From contig NZ_CP100403.1 in NCBI RefSeq assembly GCF_024218795.1, positions 1 through 64,000 on the forward strand: a DNA stretch of 64,000 bases. The letters are read 5' to 3'. The position numbers and the translations under genes were made by a program. Source of the DNA: Halorussus aquaticus (lineage in GTDB: Archaea; Halobacteriota; Halobacteria; Halobacteriales; Haladaptataceae). The notes under the pieces are model-generated. The model ran no database searches. It had not been told where the DNA came from and saw only the letters and a list, made by a program, of their open reading frames with translations. Below are positions 18,540 to 26,712 of the stretch, in pieces; positions within the stretch are counted from its first letter, which is position 1; each line of letters starts with the position of its first letter.

Positions 18540-18968
18540 TCAGCTGAACGGGTTATCGGACGTATCCAGCCGTTTCAGGCCGTTAATCGCGTCAAAGTCG
18601 TCATCAAAAGAGTAGAGGTATTCAATATCTTCCCGTTCTAGATACGCCACAAGAGTCGCATCCACGAAGGAGAGTTCGTTGTATCGCCGGAAAAGGGCCT
18701 GTGCGGCGTTGAAATCCGCCTTCGGAGCGTGGACTATCTCGAAGTGCGCACCCTCGATAAGCCGGTCCAGCATCTGATTTGCCGGGCCTGCACCGAGTTT
18801 TTCACGAGAAAGGTTCAGCGTCTCCGCGACCACGTAGTTCGTGATGAGAGCGTCTGGGAGCTCACCGTGGTCGATTCCGCGGACGATCTCTCGGGCGCGG
18901 TCGTGGTACTCGTCGCGGGCACTGGCACTAGCGAAGAGAACGTTCGTGTCTAGAAGAGCAACCGCCAT
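18540..18968 (-). CDS. vapC: VapC-type PIN-domain ribonuclease toxin
   Basis: 142 residues starting MAVALLDTNVLFASAS. Conserved PIN acids are visible: D7 in LLDTN, E in VVAETLN (near 49), D in SFVDATLVA (near 102), and an FDDDFD near 120. VapC toxins cleave RNA and are neutralised by the partner antitoxin. The ATG overlaps the antitoxin stop by one base (TAATG), so the pair is translationally coupled. Confidence 0.88.
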   Translation of the reverse strand: MAVALLDTNVLFASASARDEYHDRAREIVRGIDHGELPDALITNYVVAETLNLSREKLGAGPANQMLDRLIEGAHFEIVHAPKADFNAAQALFRRYNELSFVDATLVAYLEREDIEYLYSFDDDFDAINGLKRLDTSDNPFS

Positions 18969-19213
18969 TACTCGGTCCCGAACTCGGCCTCAGCTTCAAC
19001 CGCGTTCGTCTCCCCAGCGTCTACGGGTTCAAAGTCGTCAAAAACGCCCTCTCGCTGATGGACGATTTCGACCGAGAGACCTCCCTCTTCGTCAGTGGTC
19101 CACCGGAGCTTATCGCCCGGCTCAATGTCGAGATGCCGGCGGAGGTCCGCTGGGATTGTGACCATTCCGCGGTCGCTGACTTTCGTTTCCTCGGGGCCTT
19201 CTTCAGCTGCCAT
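18968..19213 (-). CDS. vapB: AbrB/SpoVT-type antitoxin (VapB)
   Basis: 81 residues from ATG at 19213 (MAAEEGPEETK). The swapped-hairpin AbrB signature is clear: VSDRGMVTIPADLRRHLDIEPGDKLRW. Such proteins bind the operon promoter and the PIN toxin through an acidic C-terminal tail, here DDFEPVDAGETNAVEAEAEF. It is first in the operon with vapC. Confidence 0.88.
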   Translation of the reverse strand: MAAEEGPEETKVSDRGMVTIPADLRRHLDIEPGDKLRWTTDEEGGLSVEIVHQREGVFDDFEPVDAGETNAVEAEAEFGTE

Positions 19214-19480
19214 ACGTGGACGTACCCTCTCCACGCCTATACATGTTGCTCCACATGTGGGTTGGAGTGCATCGTCTACTCACTACACCCTCAGTCGACT
19301 CTGCCCGGGACGGCTCAGTGGCGTTGTTGTCGTCCAACTCCTCCAACGGACATATCCGTTCAGGTATCTGCTTAAAACTGGGGAAAGAACGTGTTCAAGC
19401 GGGCAAGCTGGCAGTCCCACGAATCGCTGAACTTCACTTTCACAGCACTTGTCGCTGACCCGCATGAGAACACAGCCGTT

Positions 19481-20845
19481 CTAGATGATGCCGCCAATGA
19501 TGAGCAGGCCGACGATGACTAGTAGCGTCACGCCTACGCTGCCGCTGACCAGCAGCTTGTTCTCCATTGCTTTCTCGTGAAGCGGCATTTCAGCATATTC
19601 TTCACGGAACGTTTCGAGGTTCTCTTCGTCATAGAAGTACTTCGTCTTCAGCGCGAACCGCTCAGTGACCGCACAGCCTGTACAGACCGGCTCTTGTTCC
19701 AGCCGTTCGGTCTTGATGTGGCTACCACAGGCAATCGCTCCACAGTTCGGACAGTACGTGTAATTCTCGTCGACACCGTTCGTCTCGCAGTGGACGCAAC
19801 GATGGATGCCGTCCTCAACGGTCACCCGAGACGGACCTGTCGCGTAGTATTCGTAAGGATACGAGTACTCCCCCAATTCGGTCGTATGACGAATCTCAGG
19901 AAGATACACAGGTTCGATTGACTGCACGGAAATATCAGACAGATTCGGCTCGCAGGTCTTGTTGTAGGTAACGTTATTGTCGCCAGTATAGGTTACAGTC
20001 GTCGTGTGATAGTCCTGGAGTCGGTCGACCGCCCATTCCTTGTACTCGGTCTGGGTCTGGCCGAACCGATGCTCCTCAACGTCGTCAAACACGTCCCTGA
20101 ACCGCTCACCGTCGAGGTCGACCGTCGCGTGGAGGTTCTCGGTGACCAGCGTCGCGACGGCATCATCGGCCATCTTGGGGTGGCCGCGTTCAGCGTGTAC
20201 CACGAACCGCGTGCGTTCGTTGACCCGATGGATAACGCCGACCGAAGTCTCGAAGACGGCGTTTGTGTCAGCAGTAACTGCGACCACCGGACGAAACGTC
20301 ACCTGTGAGTGTGGCGCTGGGAGGTCCGTAGCCTCGATGTTCTCGATATCTCGGAACTCCTCCTGGACGGGTGCGTTGACGTCGGCCGCCGGGTCGTACG
20401 GTCGGAGTGTTTCGTCACAGAGGATCTCGATGCGGCCATTGTAGAGGTCGAGACCCACCTCATCGGCAATCTCGCGGAGATCCTCACCGTCGAGCAGTTC
20501 AATGGGATGCGGGTCGTCGTTCTGCTGGAGGCGTTCGGCGTACTCCTCGGCGGGATTTGTGAATCGGCCGGTCGTGACGACCATCCCCCGCTTTGGGCCG
20601 TCGAAGTCAAACGTCGCAATAGCCGAATGCAGTTTCTGGACGACCGGCCGCCCAACCGTGTCTGTGTGCTTGCACTCGACAATGATCGCTCTGCGGGTTC
20701 CGTTGACGACCTCCTCCATGATAACGTCCCGGCCCTCGTCGGCCGTCCGCTTGGCCTGCCGGACGTTCTCGTAGCCGAGATTCCGGAACACATCCTCTAT
20801 CACGTCTTCGAACTCGAAACCGGAGAGGTCGTCCAGCACAGCCAT
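19481..20845 (-). CDS. Mrr-like restriction endonuclease with zinc ribbon and membrane anchor
   Basis: 454 residues from ATG at 20845 (MAVLDDLSGFEFED). Residues 5-110 form an Mrr_cat-type nuclease core with the D-QxK pattern changed to EGRDVIM ... IIVECKH, the usual PD-(D/E)xK acids and lysine. After about 220 residues of unknown fold there is a cysteine cluster (CVHC, CPNCGAIACGSH, CTGC; about 365-415). A single hydrophobic helix of about 22 residues ends the protein (LLVSGSVGVTLLVIVGLLII). Mrr enzymes cut modified DNA; the terminal anchor suggests action at the membrane. Confidence 0.8.
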   Translation of the reverse strand: MAVLDDLSGFEFEDVIEDVFRNLGYENVRQAKRTADEGRDVIMEEVVNGTRRAIIVECKHTDTVGRPVVQKLHSAIATFDFDGPKRGMVVTTGRFTNPAEEYAERLQQNDDPHPIELLDGEDLREIADEVGLDLYNGRIEILCDETLRPYDPAADVNAPVQEEFRDIENIEATDLPAPHSQVTFRPVVAVTADTNAVFETSVGVIHRVNERTRFVVHAERGHPKMADDAVATLVTENLHATVDLDGERFRDVFDDVEEHRFGQTQTEYKEWAVDRLQDYHTTTVTYTGDNNVTYNKTCEPNLSDISVQSIEPVYLPEIRHTTELGEYSYPYEYYATGPSRVTVEDGIHRCVHCETNGVDENYTYCPNCGAIACGSHIKTERLEQEPVCTGCAVTERFALKTKYFYDEENLETFREEYAEMPLHEKAMENKLLVSGSVGVTLLVIVGLLIIGGII

Positions 20846-20909
20846 CCTGATATAATTGAGTTGTAAATTGCGACTACCAAATATGTTGCCAAACGGAATT
20901 CCGTTCTGG

Positions 20910-20936
20910 TTTTTCACCCCCTAAGGGGTGCGGGGG
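20910..20936 (+). promoter_or_regulatory. T-tract plus hairpin leader of the DUF6166 gene
   Basis: TTTTT (20910-20914) then CACCCC-CTAA-GGGGTG, with a competing pairing of CCCCC (20917-20921) to GGGGG (20932-20936). It ends 27 bp before the ATG at 20964. Two mutually exclusive stems could act as a switch. Confidence 0.65.
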
Positions 20937-20963
20937 ACTCGAAGTAGTCTCTCGGAATAAACT

Positions 20964-21365
20964 ATGAGTGGAACAACCGACTCGAAATCACTTGAACAGA
21001 CACGGCCAAACCAGGAACAGGATGTTGTCTACGTCGGCTACCGGCGGCGCGGACGCGCTGTTGTGGAAAAACAACCTGGGCAGGAGCAGGTGACGCCACA
21101 GCAGAGTCTCGAACTGGCGAATCACAGTCCCTCGGGCTTCAGCTGGGGATACAGTGGGAGTGGCCCGGCGCAACTCGCGCTAGCACTCTTGCTGGATTAC
21201 ACCGGCAACGAGGATGTCGCACTAACCCACTACACCGCGTTCAAAAACCGGGTCGTGAGCCAGTTAGACTGCTCCCATCCTGAAGGGTACTGGCGACTCA
21301 CCGGTACCGACATCGAAAACGCCCTTCGTGAACTGTCCGGCAACGCAGTCGCACCGTCCAACTGA
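20964..21365 (+). CDS. DUF6166-family plasmid protein
   Basis: 133 residues. The segment YVGYRRRGRAVVEKQ ... LANHSPSGFSWGYSGSGPAQLALALLLDY is the signature I associate with DUF6166, a family found in haloarchaeal plasmids and bacterial mobile elements. Function is unknown. It is the first of a run of small plasmid genes, divergent from the Mrr-like gene and 23 bp ahead of the next frame. Confidence 0.8.
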   Translation: MSGTTDSKSLEQTRPNQEQDVVYVGYRRRGRAVVEKQPGQEQVTPQQSLELANHSPSGFSWGYSGSGPAQLALALLLDYTGNEDVALTHYTAFKNRVVSQLDCSHPEGYWRLTGTDIENALRELSGNAVAPSN

Positions 21366-21388
21366 ACACCAAGTAATACAGCTACACC

Positions 21389-21658
21389 ATGTCAGAACAC
21401 AACTCACCGTCTCGTGCAAGCAACGAATCGAAAGCGACCGATGACGAATCATCACCGACAGAGCACATCGAGCGGAGCGACGTCGGTGTCTCGCTCACGG
21501 TGAAACTCAAGCGGGGAACGGGGACACGGGACGAAGACCAGATCAAGGCAAAGGTGAAAGCGAAAACGCTCGACGACGCCAGAGAAGATATGGACGTACT
21601 TCGAGCGTACATTCGTGATCTCGCCGAGGAGGCTCGCCAAATTCAACCGGCGGAATAA
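21389..21658 (+). CDS. Small acidic plasmid protein (DUF7389-like)
   Basis: 89 residues with a disordered acidic N-terminus and the conserved VSLTVKLKRGTGTRDEDQIKAKVKAKTLDDA segment that I recall as DUF7389. Probably co-transcribed with the DUF6166 gene (23-bp gap). Function unknown. Confidence 0.7.
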   Translation: MSEHNSPSRASNESKATDDESSPTEHIERSDVGVSLTVKLKRGTGTRDEDQIKAKVKAKTLDDAREDMDVLRAYIRDLAEEARQIQPAE

Positions 21659-21719
21659 GACGAACGCAAACGGATTAAACGAGGATTCGGGACTCGAATA
21701 GAAACGACATCCGGGGCAA

Positions 21720-21746
21720 TTTTTCGACCCCCGAAAGGGTGCGGGG
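21720..21746 (+). promoter_or_regulatory. T-tract plus hairpin leader of the gene at 21770
   Basis: TTTTT (21720-21724) followed by CCCCG (21729-21733) pairing with CGGGG (21742-21746), with an alternative ACCC/GGGT pairing inside. It ends 23 bp before the ATG. Nearly the same core, CCCCGAAAGGGTGCGGGG, precedes other genes at 23533 and 39246. Confidence 0.65.
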
Positions 21747-21769
21747 ATAGCAGTCCCTGCCCGAGAAAT

Positions 21770-22150
21770 ATGGCAACACTCCAAGCAGCAACAACGTCGG
21801 ACGGTGTCACCGTCACAGATGCACAGGCAGTTCGAGAACGCTACGAATCATACTATTTCGGAACGCTCGAATGGGAGGTTGACGACAACGACCGATTCTC
21901 GATTTGGGGCTACGACGCATTCGAGGTCTATGGGCGTCGAGAAAACGGCCTGCCCGACTCCGAAGCAGGACAGCGGACCCACGAGTTCCTTCGAGCACTC
22001 GCAACGTACGTTGAGGAGGGCGACGAACTCGATATTCAGACGGCCGGATTCACCAAGTGTCGATTCCCGGTGCTTGCCGCTCGATACGTCGTCCGGCATG
22101 GCGACGTCCTGCAATCAGACCTTCGGACTCTTGAGCCGATTGAGGATTGA
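21770..22150 (+). CDS. Uncharacterised plasmid protein (126 aa)
   Basis: Acidic, with a central aromatic motif (YESYYFGTLEWEVDDNDRFSIWGYDAFEVY) and a helical C-terminus. It reads as a conserved member of haloarchaeal plasmid gene runs, but I cannot name a family. Preceded by its own T-tract/hairpin leader and followed 69 bp later by the antitoxin gene. Confidence 0.6.
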   Translation: MATLQAATTSDGVTVTDAQAVRERYESYYFGTLEWEVDDNDRFSIWGYDAFEVYGRRENGLPDSEAGQRTHEFLRALATYVEEGDELDIQTAGFTKCRFPVLAARYVVRHGDVLQSDLRTLEPIED

Positions 22151-22219
22151 ACGGTGTGACGCGTCCGATCAAGCCGGATACTGTCGCTGACAGTCGCCGG
22201 GAGTGTCAGGAGTGGTTTC

Positions 22220-22501
22220 GTGAGTGACCCAAATACTGATTCAACTTCGGCGGCAATGTCGTCGACAAGGATGTCGCGCCACGTTCGCCTTGCTGACGAC
22301 CTCTACGAGCGCATCAAAGCAAGTAGACAGGAAGGAGAGTCGTTTAGTGATACCATCGAGCGCCTCATCGACAACCGTTCGCTCCGCGACCTTCAGGATG
22401 TCTTCGACAATGAGCAAGTGGGTGAGATGCGGAACGCGATCAAGATACCAGAGGAAGAAGATACTGCCGAGGTCCGTGAACTCGGCAAGCGCTTCGACTA
22501 A
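22220..22501 (+). CDS. Ribbon-helix-helix antitoxin (VapB-like)
   Basis: 93 residues from a GTG at 22220, or 81 from the ATG at 22256. The core MSRHVRLADDLYERIKASRQEGESFSDTIERLID is a classic haloarchaeal VapB-type RHH/antitoxin signature. No PIN gene follows; instead a HEPN/MNT pair begins 19 bp downstream, so this may be a third, regulatory component of that module or an orphan antitoxin. Confidence 0.75.
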   Translation: MSDPNTDSTSAAMSSTRMSRHVRLADDLYERIKASRQEGESFSDTIERLIDNRSLRDLQDVFDNEQVGEMRNAIKIPEEEDTAEVRELGKRFD

Positions 22502-22520
22502 TCGGCAACACAACTATATT

Positions 22521-22979
22521 ATGCGGGACGATGAACACGTACGTATGGTGCATACAGACGACTCCGCGGTCGAACGCGTCGAGCTCGACCGACTGCGGTC
22601 GTATCTCGACCAACAGCGAGTCGTCTTTGCGATTCTCTTCGGCTCGCACGCACGCGGAACTGCTGGACCAGACTCAGACGTGGACATCGCACTCCGGTTC
22701 CCGGAGACATTGGACGCTCGGGAACGATTCCGACTGCGAAACCAAATCGATGCAGACCTCCAGCAGTATGCCGAGGAGTTTGTGGACGTAAGCGATATCG
22801 AGCAACTCCCGACTGCCGTCGCACACGCCGCTCTCCAAGACGGTCTCCTGCTAACTGGCGACGAACAGGCCGTCGAGACATACCACGAGCAAATCGAGAA
22901 AGAGTACGAATCAACGGTCGACGAGCGAAAACGCCAACAGCGTGAATTCATCGACCGATTAGCAAGCGGAGACGCATAG
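22521..22979 (+). CDS. mntA: MNT-family minimal nucleotidyltransferase antitoxin
   Basis: 152 residues from ATG at 22521 (a second ATG at 22545). The nucleotidyltransferase fingerprint FGSHARGTAGPDSDVDIAL is intact, with both metal-binding aspartates. MntA partners neutralise HEPN toxins, in characterised cases by AMPylating the toxin tyrosine. The stop is immediately followed by the HEPN gene start. Confidence 0.88.
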   Translation: MRDDEHVRMVHTDDSAVERVELDRLRSYLDQQRVVFAILFGSHARGTAGPDSDVDIALRFPETLDARERFRLRNQIDADLQQYAEEFVDVSDIEQLPTAVAHAALQDGLLLTGDEQAVETYHEQIEKEYESTVDERKRQQREFIDRLASGDA

Positions 22980-23405
22980 ATGGTCAACGAAGACGTGTTC
23001 GTTGACAAACTCCGCCACATCAACCAGTACATTGAGGACCTCGAACAGATGCGAGGTCTCTCAAAGGCCGAGTACGTGGACGATATGGTGACCCAGCGAG
23101 CAGTCGAGCGGACGTTGATGAACCTTATTCAGGCGTGTATCGACCTCGCTCAGCACGTTCGGTCGACAGAGAATCTCTCCCCGAGCGGAACCGCCAAACA
23201 GGAGATACAGGCGCTTGGGGAAGCAGACATCATCTCGAACGAGACGCAGGCGAAACTCGAAGAAGCAGTCGGGTTTCGAAATATTCTCGCGCACAGATAC
23301 GGCGACGTCGATCACGACGTTGTGTACGACGTACTCCACGATGACTTGCAGTGGTTCAATCGGTTCCAGCAGGAACTCGCTCAGTGGTTCCAACAACTCG
23401 AGTGA
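22980..23405 (+). CDS. hepT: HEPN-domain toxin (HepT, DUF86)
   Basis: 141 residues, all-helical, with the catalytic motif RNILAHRYG (the RNxxxHxY signature of HepT RNases) near residues 100-108. HepT cleaves RNA when released from MntA. It is the last gene of the RHH-MNT-HEPN cluster, directly abutting mntA. Confidence 0.9.
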   Translation: MVNEDVFVDKLRHINQYIEDLEQMRGLSKAEYVDDMVTQRAVERTLMNLIQACIDLAQHVRSTENLSPSGTAKQEIQALGEADIISNETQAKLEEAVGFRNILAHRYGDVDHDVVYDVLHDDLQWFNRFQQELAQWFQQLE

Positions 23406-23527
23406 ACAACGACCCACCGAGATGCAGATAATAAACAGGTCTTGTCCACAAAGAGAGTCGCTCCATGCGTTTCACAACGAGATAGATACGTCGCTTCGAT
23501 GGACGAGTTAGAGCCGGTCGGTTAGTT

Positions 23528-23552
23528 CTTCTGCCCCCGAAGGGTGCGGGGC
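23528..23552 (+). promoter_or_regulatory. Hairpin leader of the SWIM gene
   Basis: A short T-rich stretch, then GCCCC (23533-23537) pairs with GGGGC (23548-23552) around CGAAGGGTGC. It ends 29 bp before the ATG at 23582. The same core as at 21729 and 39246. Confidence 0.6.
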
Positions 23553-23581
23553 ACTCGACTTCTCGGTGCCTCACGACCACA

Positions 23582-24028
23582 ATGACGACACCACTTGCAA
23601 GACTCAAGACGACGAGTAGAGTGAGGAAACGAGCACAGTACGAAGCCTTCGAGTTCGAACTCCAGAACGGTGATGTTCGTGTTCGGAACGGGAGCTATGC
23701 CGACCCGGAAAATCACGAATACACCGTCCGCATCGAGGACGACCTGCCGACCGCGTGTACGTGCCCGGCAGACGCGAAATACAGTGGTGCGTGTAAACAC
23801 CGTGTCGCTGTTGCGGTCCGCCGACCCATTCTCGACGCCGTCCGCCACCACCAACTTCTCGCCGACGGTGGCAAGACTGTCCAGCCTCCGAACCACCCTC
23901 ACGACCACGAGGAGGACTCCAAAGAACAAGCAGAGGCAGAAGAACCGGACTGTGACTGTGCAGACCTCTCCAGCGATTTTCCGTGCTGGGAGTGCTACCG
24001 AACTGGCCGACGTGACCTCCCCGAATAG
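23582..24028 (+). CDS. SWIM zinc-finger protein
   Basis: 148 residues. The SWIM signature CxCx(n)CxH is present as CTCPADAKYSGACKH near residues 60-75. A second cysteine group (DCDCADLSSDFPCWECY) closes the protein. SWIM domains bind DNA or protein; in haloarchaeal plasmids this family is common and unassigned. The stretch between the two groups is His/Glu-rich and probably disordered. Confidence 0.82.
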   Translation: MTTPLARLKTTSRVRKRAQYEAFEFELQNGDVRVRNGSYADPENHEYTVRIEDDLPTACTCPADAKYSGACKHRVAVAVRRPILDAVRHHQLLADGGKTVQPPNHPHDHEEDSKEQAEAEEPDCDCADLSSDFPCWECYRTGRRDLPE

Positions 24029-24106
24029 CAATCCGTACGTCAAGACGACCTCACTGTGTTCGCCCACGCTGTATCGAAGTACAATCAACAGCAGATTCCG
24101 AACTCT

Positions 24107-24544
24107 ATGACTGCCCCCGAAAACACCAATGACGACGCTTCGCTCGCACGACTAACCATCACAGTCACGAACGCCAACCTTCCAGAGGACGAAGCCGAAC
24201 AGCAGGCACTCTGTGAGTCACTCGAAACGGCCGTCGGCAGCGTCCTCAACGAGACGCTCGGTGACGCCACGGCAGACATCGAAGCGATGCTCGGGGATAC
24301 GTACACCTCGGTCAGTCCCATCTGTCCAGCGTGCGATAGCGCGCTCACGCTCGACGGTATCCATCTTGGCGAGGGTGCAGATGCGTACGCGGTCGCTCGA
24401 TGTTCAGCCGACTGTGGCTGGGCCGGTGACGGCGTGTTCAAACTCGTCAATCTCGATAGAAGCGTCGGCCATCACTACGAAAGCGAGGTCCTCGCTGGCA
24501 GGATTCGGTCGGAGCGCCAGCGGTACACCGACCGCGACTGCTAG
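24107..24544 (+). CDS. Zinc-ribbon plasmid protein
   Basis: 145 residues from ATG at 24107 (MTAPENTNDD). The N-terminal half is helical (EAEQQALCESLETAVGSVLNETLG). The C-terminal half has a treble-clef-like cysteine pattern (CPACDSALTLDG ... ARCSADCGWAGDGVF). Family not recognised; it fits the surrounding run of small plasmid genes. Confidence 0.65.
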   Translation: MTAPENTNDDASLARLTITVTNANLPEDEAEQQALCESLETAVGSVLNETLGDATADIEAMLGDTYTSVSPICPACDSALTLDGIHLGEGADAYAVARCSADCGWAGDGVFKLVNLDRSVGHHYESEVLAGRIRSERQRYTDRDC

Positions 24545-24627
24545 TCCGGTCGCGCTCTTTCATCCGCACCTCGAAACACGTCTCATGTAGTCTTCCGGTG
24601 TAGAGTCCAAAAAATCGCTCTCGGTTG

Positions 24628-24661
24628 TTTTTTCGTCGCCTCCGACAGGAGCAGAGGCGAC
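24628..24661 (+). promoter_or_regulatory. T-tract plus hairpin leader of the gene at 24667
   Basis: Six T residues (24628-24633), then GTCGCCTC (24635-24642) pairing perfectly with GAGGCGAC (24654-24661). The stem stops five bases before the ATG, so it would occlude or replace the ribosome-binding region. Confidence 0.65.
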
Positions 24662-24666
24662 AACAA

Positions 24667-24882
24667 ATGAGCAACGTCACAGATGGCGAATCGAATGGAC
24701 TCTCACCAGAACAACGACTTGAGCCGCGAAACATCCGGCTCATTGACCCGAGCATCGCGACGATAGACGACATGGACACGCTCCGTGCCTGTGTCGCCTA
24801 CGAGAACACCCACCAGAATCGCATTCAAATCCTTCGACGGCTTAAGCGACGTGCAGAAGAACTCCGGTCAGAACAGGCGTAA
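24667..24882 (+). CDS. Small plasmid protein (71 aa)
   Basis: ATG at 24667. The sequence NIRLIDPSIATIDDMDTLRACVAYENTHQNRIQILRRLKRRAEEL suggests a helical, possibly coiled-coil protein. It is probably a conserved member of haloarchaeal plasmid runs. No function seen. Confidence 0.6.
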   Translation: MSNVTDGESNGLSPEQRLEPRNIRLIDPSIATIDDMDTLRACVAYENTHQNRIQILRRLKRRAEELRSEQA

Positions 24883-25034
24883 CAGTAGTGGCGATACGAT
24901 TTCTTTATCCAGTTTATAGCCCGTAACTGATTCAGCGGTGTTGCTCAATGCGTGGTGGTATTGTGCGTGTCTGTTCGAGAAAACGGTTCTTCGAGACCGA
25001 CTGACTTCTGACCACTGTGGAGGCTACACCGTCC

Positions 25035-26060
25035 CTACCGTTGCGACTCGCGGAGGATGAGCGGCTCAATCGCAAGCGTTCGCTTGGCAAGCGTTACGAT
25101 TCGCAAGACATAGGCCATGAACAGCAGAAACGGCACCAGCGTCACGGTGAACGCACCACCAATCACCCACGTTATATTCGGAATACCCAGTAGATGTCCG
25201 GGAAACATTCCTATGTCAACAACCGTGAGCATGATTCCGGCGACCGCTAACGCTGGGAACGCGGCGTAGAGGATGAGCTCTGAGAGCGAGACGAGTGCCC
25301 ACTCGAAGTACAGTGTCTTGACGTGTTCGCGGGCCGGAGCGAACAGGCTAAGTGCGGTCTTCAGATCGTCCAAGAGCTCGATCTCGTCGTCCCTCAAGCT
25401 ATCGTCGTAGTCGCTGGCGAGCCGCTCGACTTGGAAAATCTTCCAGCCGTAGTTGAAGTCGAGTGCCGCAAACACCACGTCGAAGGTGCCGAACTGCGCC
25501 CCGTCGAGTTGATCGCGGACCGTCTCGGCGTTGCCGATGAGACTCTCGGTGAACTCATTGACTTCCTCGCGGAACTGTTCACTCTCGTTGTCGGAGACGC
25601 TCTCGCGGAGTGCCTTCGCCCGTTGTTCGGCCACCCCGACGAGTTCCCCGAGGAACGCTGAGGGGTCTGCCGGACTGGGGGTACCTATCAGGTCTTCGGC
25701 GACGTCCCGGACATCCATCGAGTTCTCCATGCGGTCGCGTTGCTTGCCGAGCGGGCCGTTCTCTTGTGAGAGGACTACCTGACCGATGGTGACGACGAGC
25801 GTGGTGCCAGTGATAATCACCCCGATCATCGTCGAAAACATCGTCTCGATGGTGTCGTCCGACCGGAGTTGTGGCTGGATGGGCTTAGGGAGGACTGTGA
25901 CTACGACGACGAATACCACGAACATGGCCAGCGCCAGCACAGCAGTTACCTGCAATCGGTTCGCTGCGAGGAGCAACCAGATTTTAACTCGACTCTCATC
26001 GGCCCGTTCGCGCATTGTGTTCGCCGTGCTAATGTCGGCATCTTCGGTTTGCTCGCTCAT
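25035..26060 (-). CDS. Four-helix membrane protein of unknown function
   Basis: 341 residues. Predicted membrane helices lie at about 35-55, 78-98, 255-275 and 292-315, with a long acidic cytoplasmic-type loop between the second and third pairs. It resembles haloarchaeal integral membrane proteins of the DUF2254-like or channel-like type, but no pore motif is visible. The start overlaps the stop of the upstream DUF4177 gene (ATGA), so the two are co-translated. Confidence 0.65.
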   Translation of the reverse strand: MSEQTEDADISTANTMRERADESRVKIWLLLAANRLQVTAVLALAMFVVFVVVVTVLPKPIQPQLRSDDTIETMFSTMIGVIITGTTLVVTIGQVVLSQENGPLGKQRDRMENSMDVRDVAEDLIGTPSPADPSAFLGELVGVAEQRAKALRESVSDNESEQFREEVNEFTESLIGNAETVRDQLDGAQFGTFDVVFAALDFNYGWKIFQVERLASDYDDSLRDDEIELLDDLKTALSLFAPAREHVKTLYFEWALVSLSELILYAAFPALAVAGIMLTVVDIGMFPGHLLGIPNITWVIGGAFTVTLVPFLLFMAYVLRIVTLAKRTLAIEPLILRESQR

Positions 26061-26281
26061 AGCGAACTATCCCTCGTTGCGACTGGGGCTTTCTCAACGG
26101 GTCGTTTGAACACGAGAGACTTGGTCTCGCCACCGGTGTACTCGATTGTGGTAATGAGTTCCCAGCCATCGTCACCGCAAGTGTTCAGTGTTGCCTGTGG
26201 GTCCTCGGCCTCTTTCTTGGTTTCGTCGCAAGGCGGTCTGAGCGTCTTGTACTCCCAGCGACGCTCGGTAGGTTGGCTCAT
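26057..26281 (-). CDS. DUF4177-like small protein
   Basis: 74 residues from ATG at 26281 (MSQPTERRWEYKTLRPP). WEYKTL and GDDGWELITTIEY are the hallmarks of the DUF4177 fold, a small beta-alpha protein of unknown role. First gene of a two-gene operon with the membrane protein. A repeated intergenic motif lies 60 bp upstream of its start. Confidence 0.75.
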   Translation of the reverse strand: MSQPTERRWEYKTLRPPCDETKKEAEDPQATLNTCGDDGWELITTIEYTGGETKSLVFKRPVEKAPVATRDSSL

Positions 26282-26340
26282 GGTCGTCTTTCCGGATGGG
26301 TTCAACAGCACTAAGAATGGCGGTAGTCACACCGTCGACT

Positions 26341-26380
26341 GCTCAATCCAAGCTCTCCATCGCGTAATCCATGGTGCGAA
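26341..26380. repeat. Intergenic motif M, copy 1
   Basis: Contains AGCTCTCCATCGCGTAATCC then ATGGTGCGAA. Similar 30-40 bp stretches occur at 35001 and 61811, and a related form at 38749 and 62237. Confidence 0.4.
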
Positions 26381-26430
26381 CTTATCGAGTCTGGAGACGG
26401 AAGTATCCACATCCTCCATGAGGTAGCGGC

Positions 26431-26583
26431 CTACTGAGAGGATGCATCCGCTTTGTCACTCAGAACTACGTAGTCAGTAGTGCCACAGTTGATACAGGCC
26501 TCTCGTGCCGGTTGTACGTGTCCGTCTTTCTTGTATCCAGTGCGAGTGACGCCGCACTCGGTACATTTGATGGAATACAGCAC
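26431..26583 (-). CDS. Zinc-ribbon microprotein (50 aa)
   Basis: A minus-strand frame from GTG at 26583 to TAG at 26431. It encodes two CxxC knuckles, KCTECGVTRTGY and ACINCGTTDYVVL, in the arrangement of a single zinc ribbon, followed by a short polar tail. Haloarchaea produce many such small zinc proteins. The GTG start lacks an obvious ribosome-binding site, so the exact N-terminus is uncertain. Confidence 0.6.
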   Translation of the reverse strand: MLYSIKCTECGVTRTGYKKDGHVQPAREACINCGTTDYVVLSDKADASSQ

Positions 26584-26712
26584 GATCAAGAGGGGCAAGG
26601 AATTACTGACGTTTCAATCCTGTGTCCGTTCCAACGGTTGTATTTTATACGTTCTGCAGGTTTCCACCAGTACGGTCAGCGCAGAAATATATAACTAGTT
26701 ACATGAGTGGTT

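Noticed and set aside
26480..26698. 72-codon plus-strand frame
   Set aside because: Antisense to the zinc-ribbon microprotein, whose CxxC pairs give the minus strand better support.
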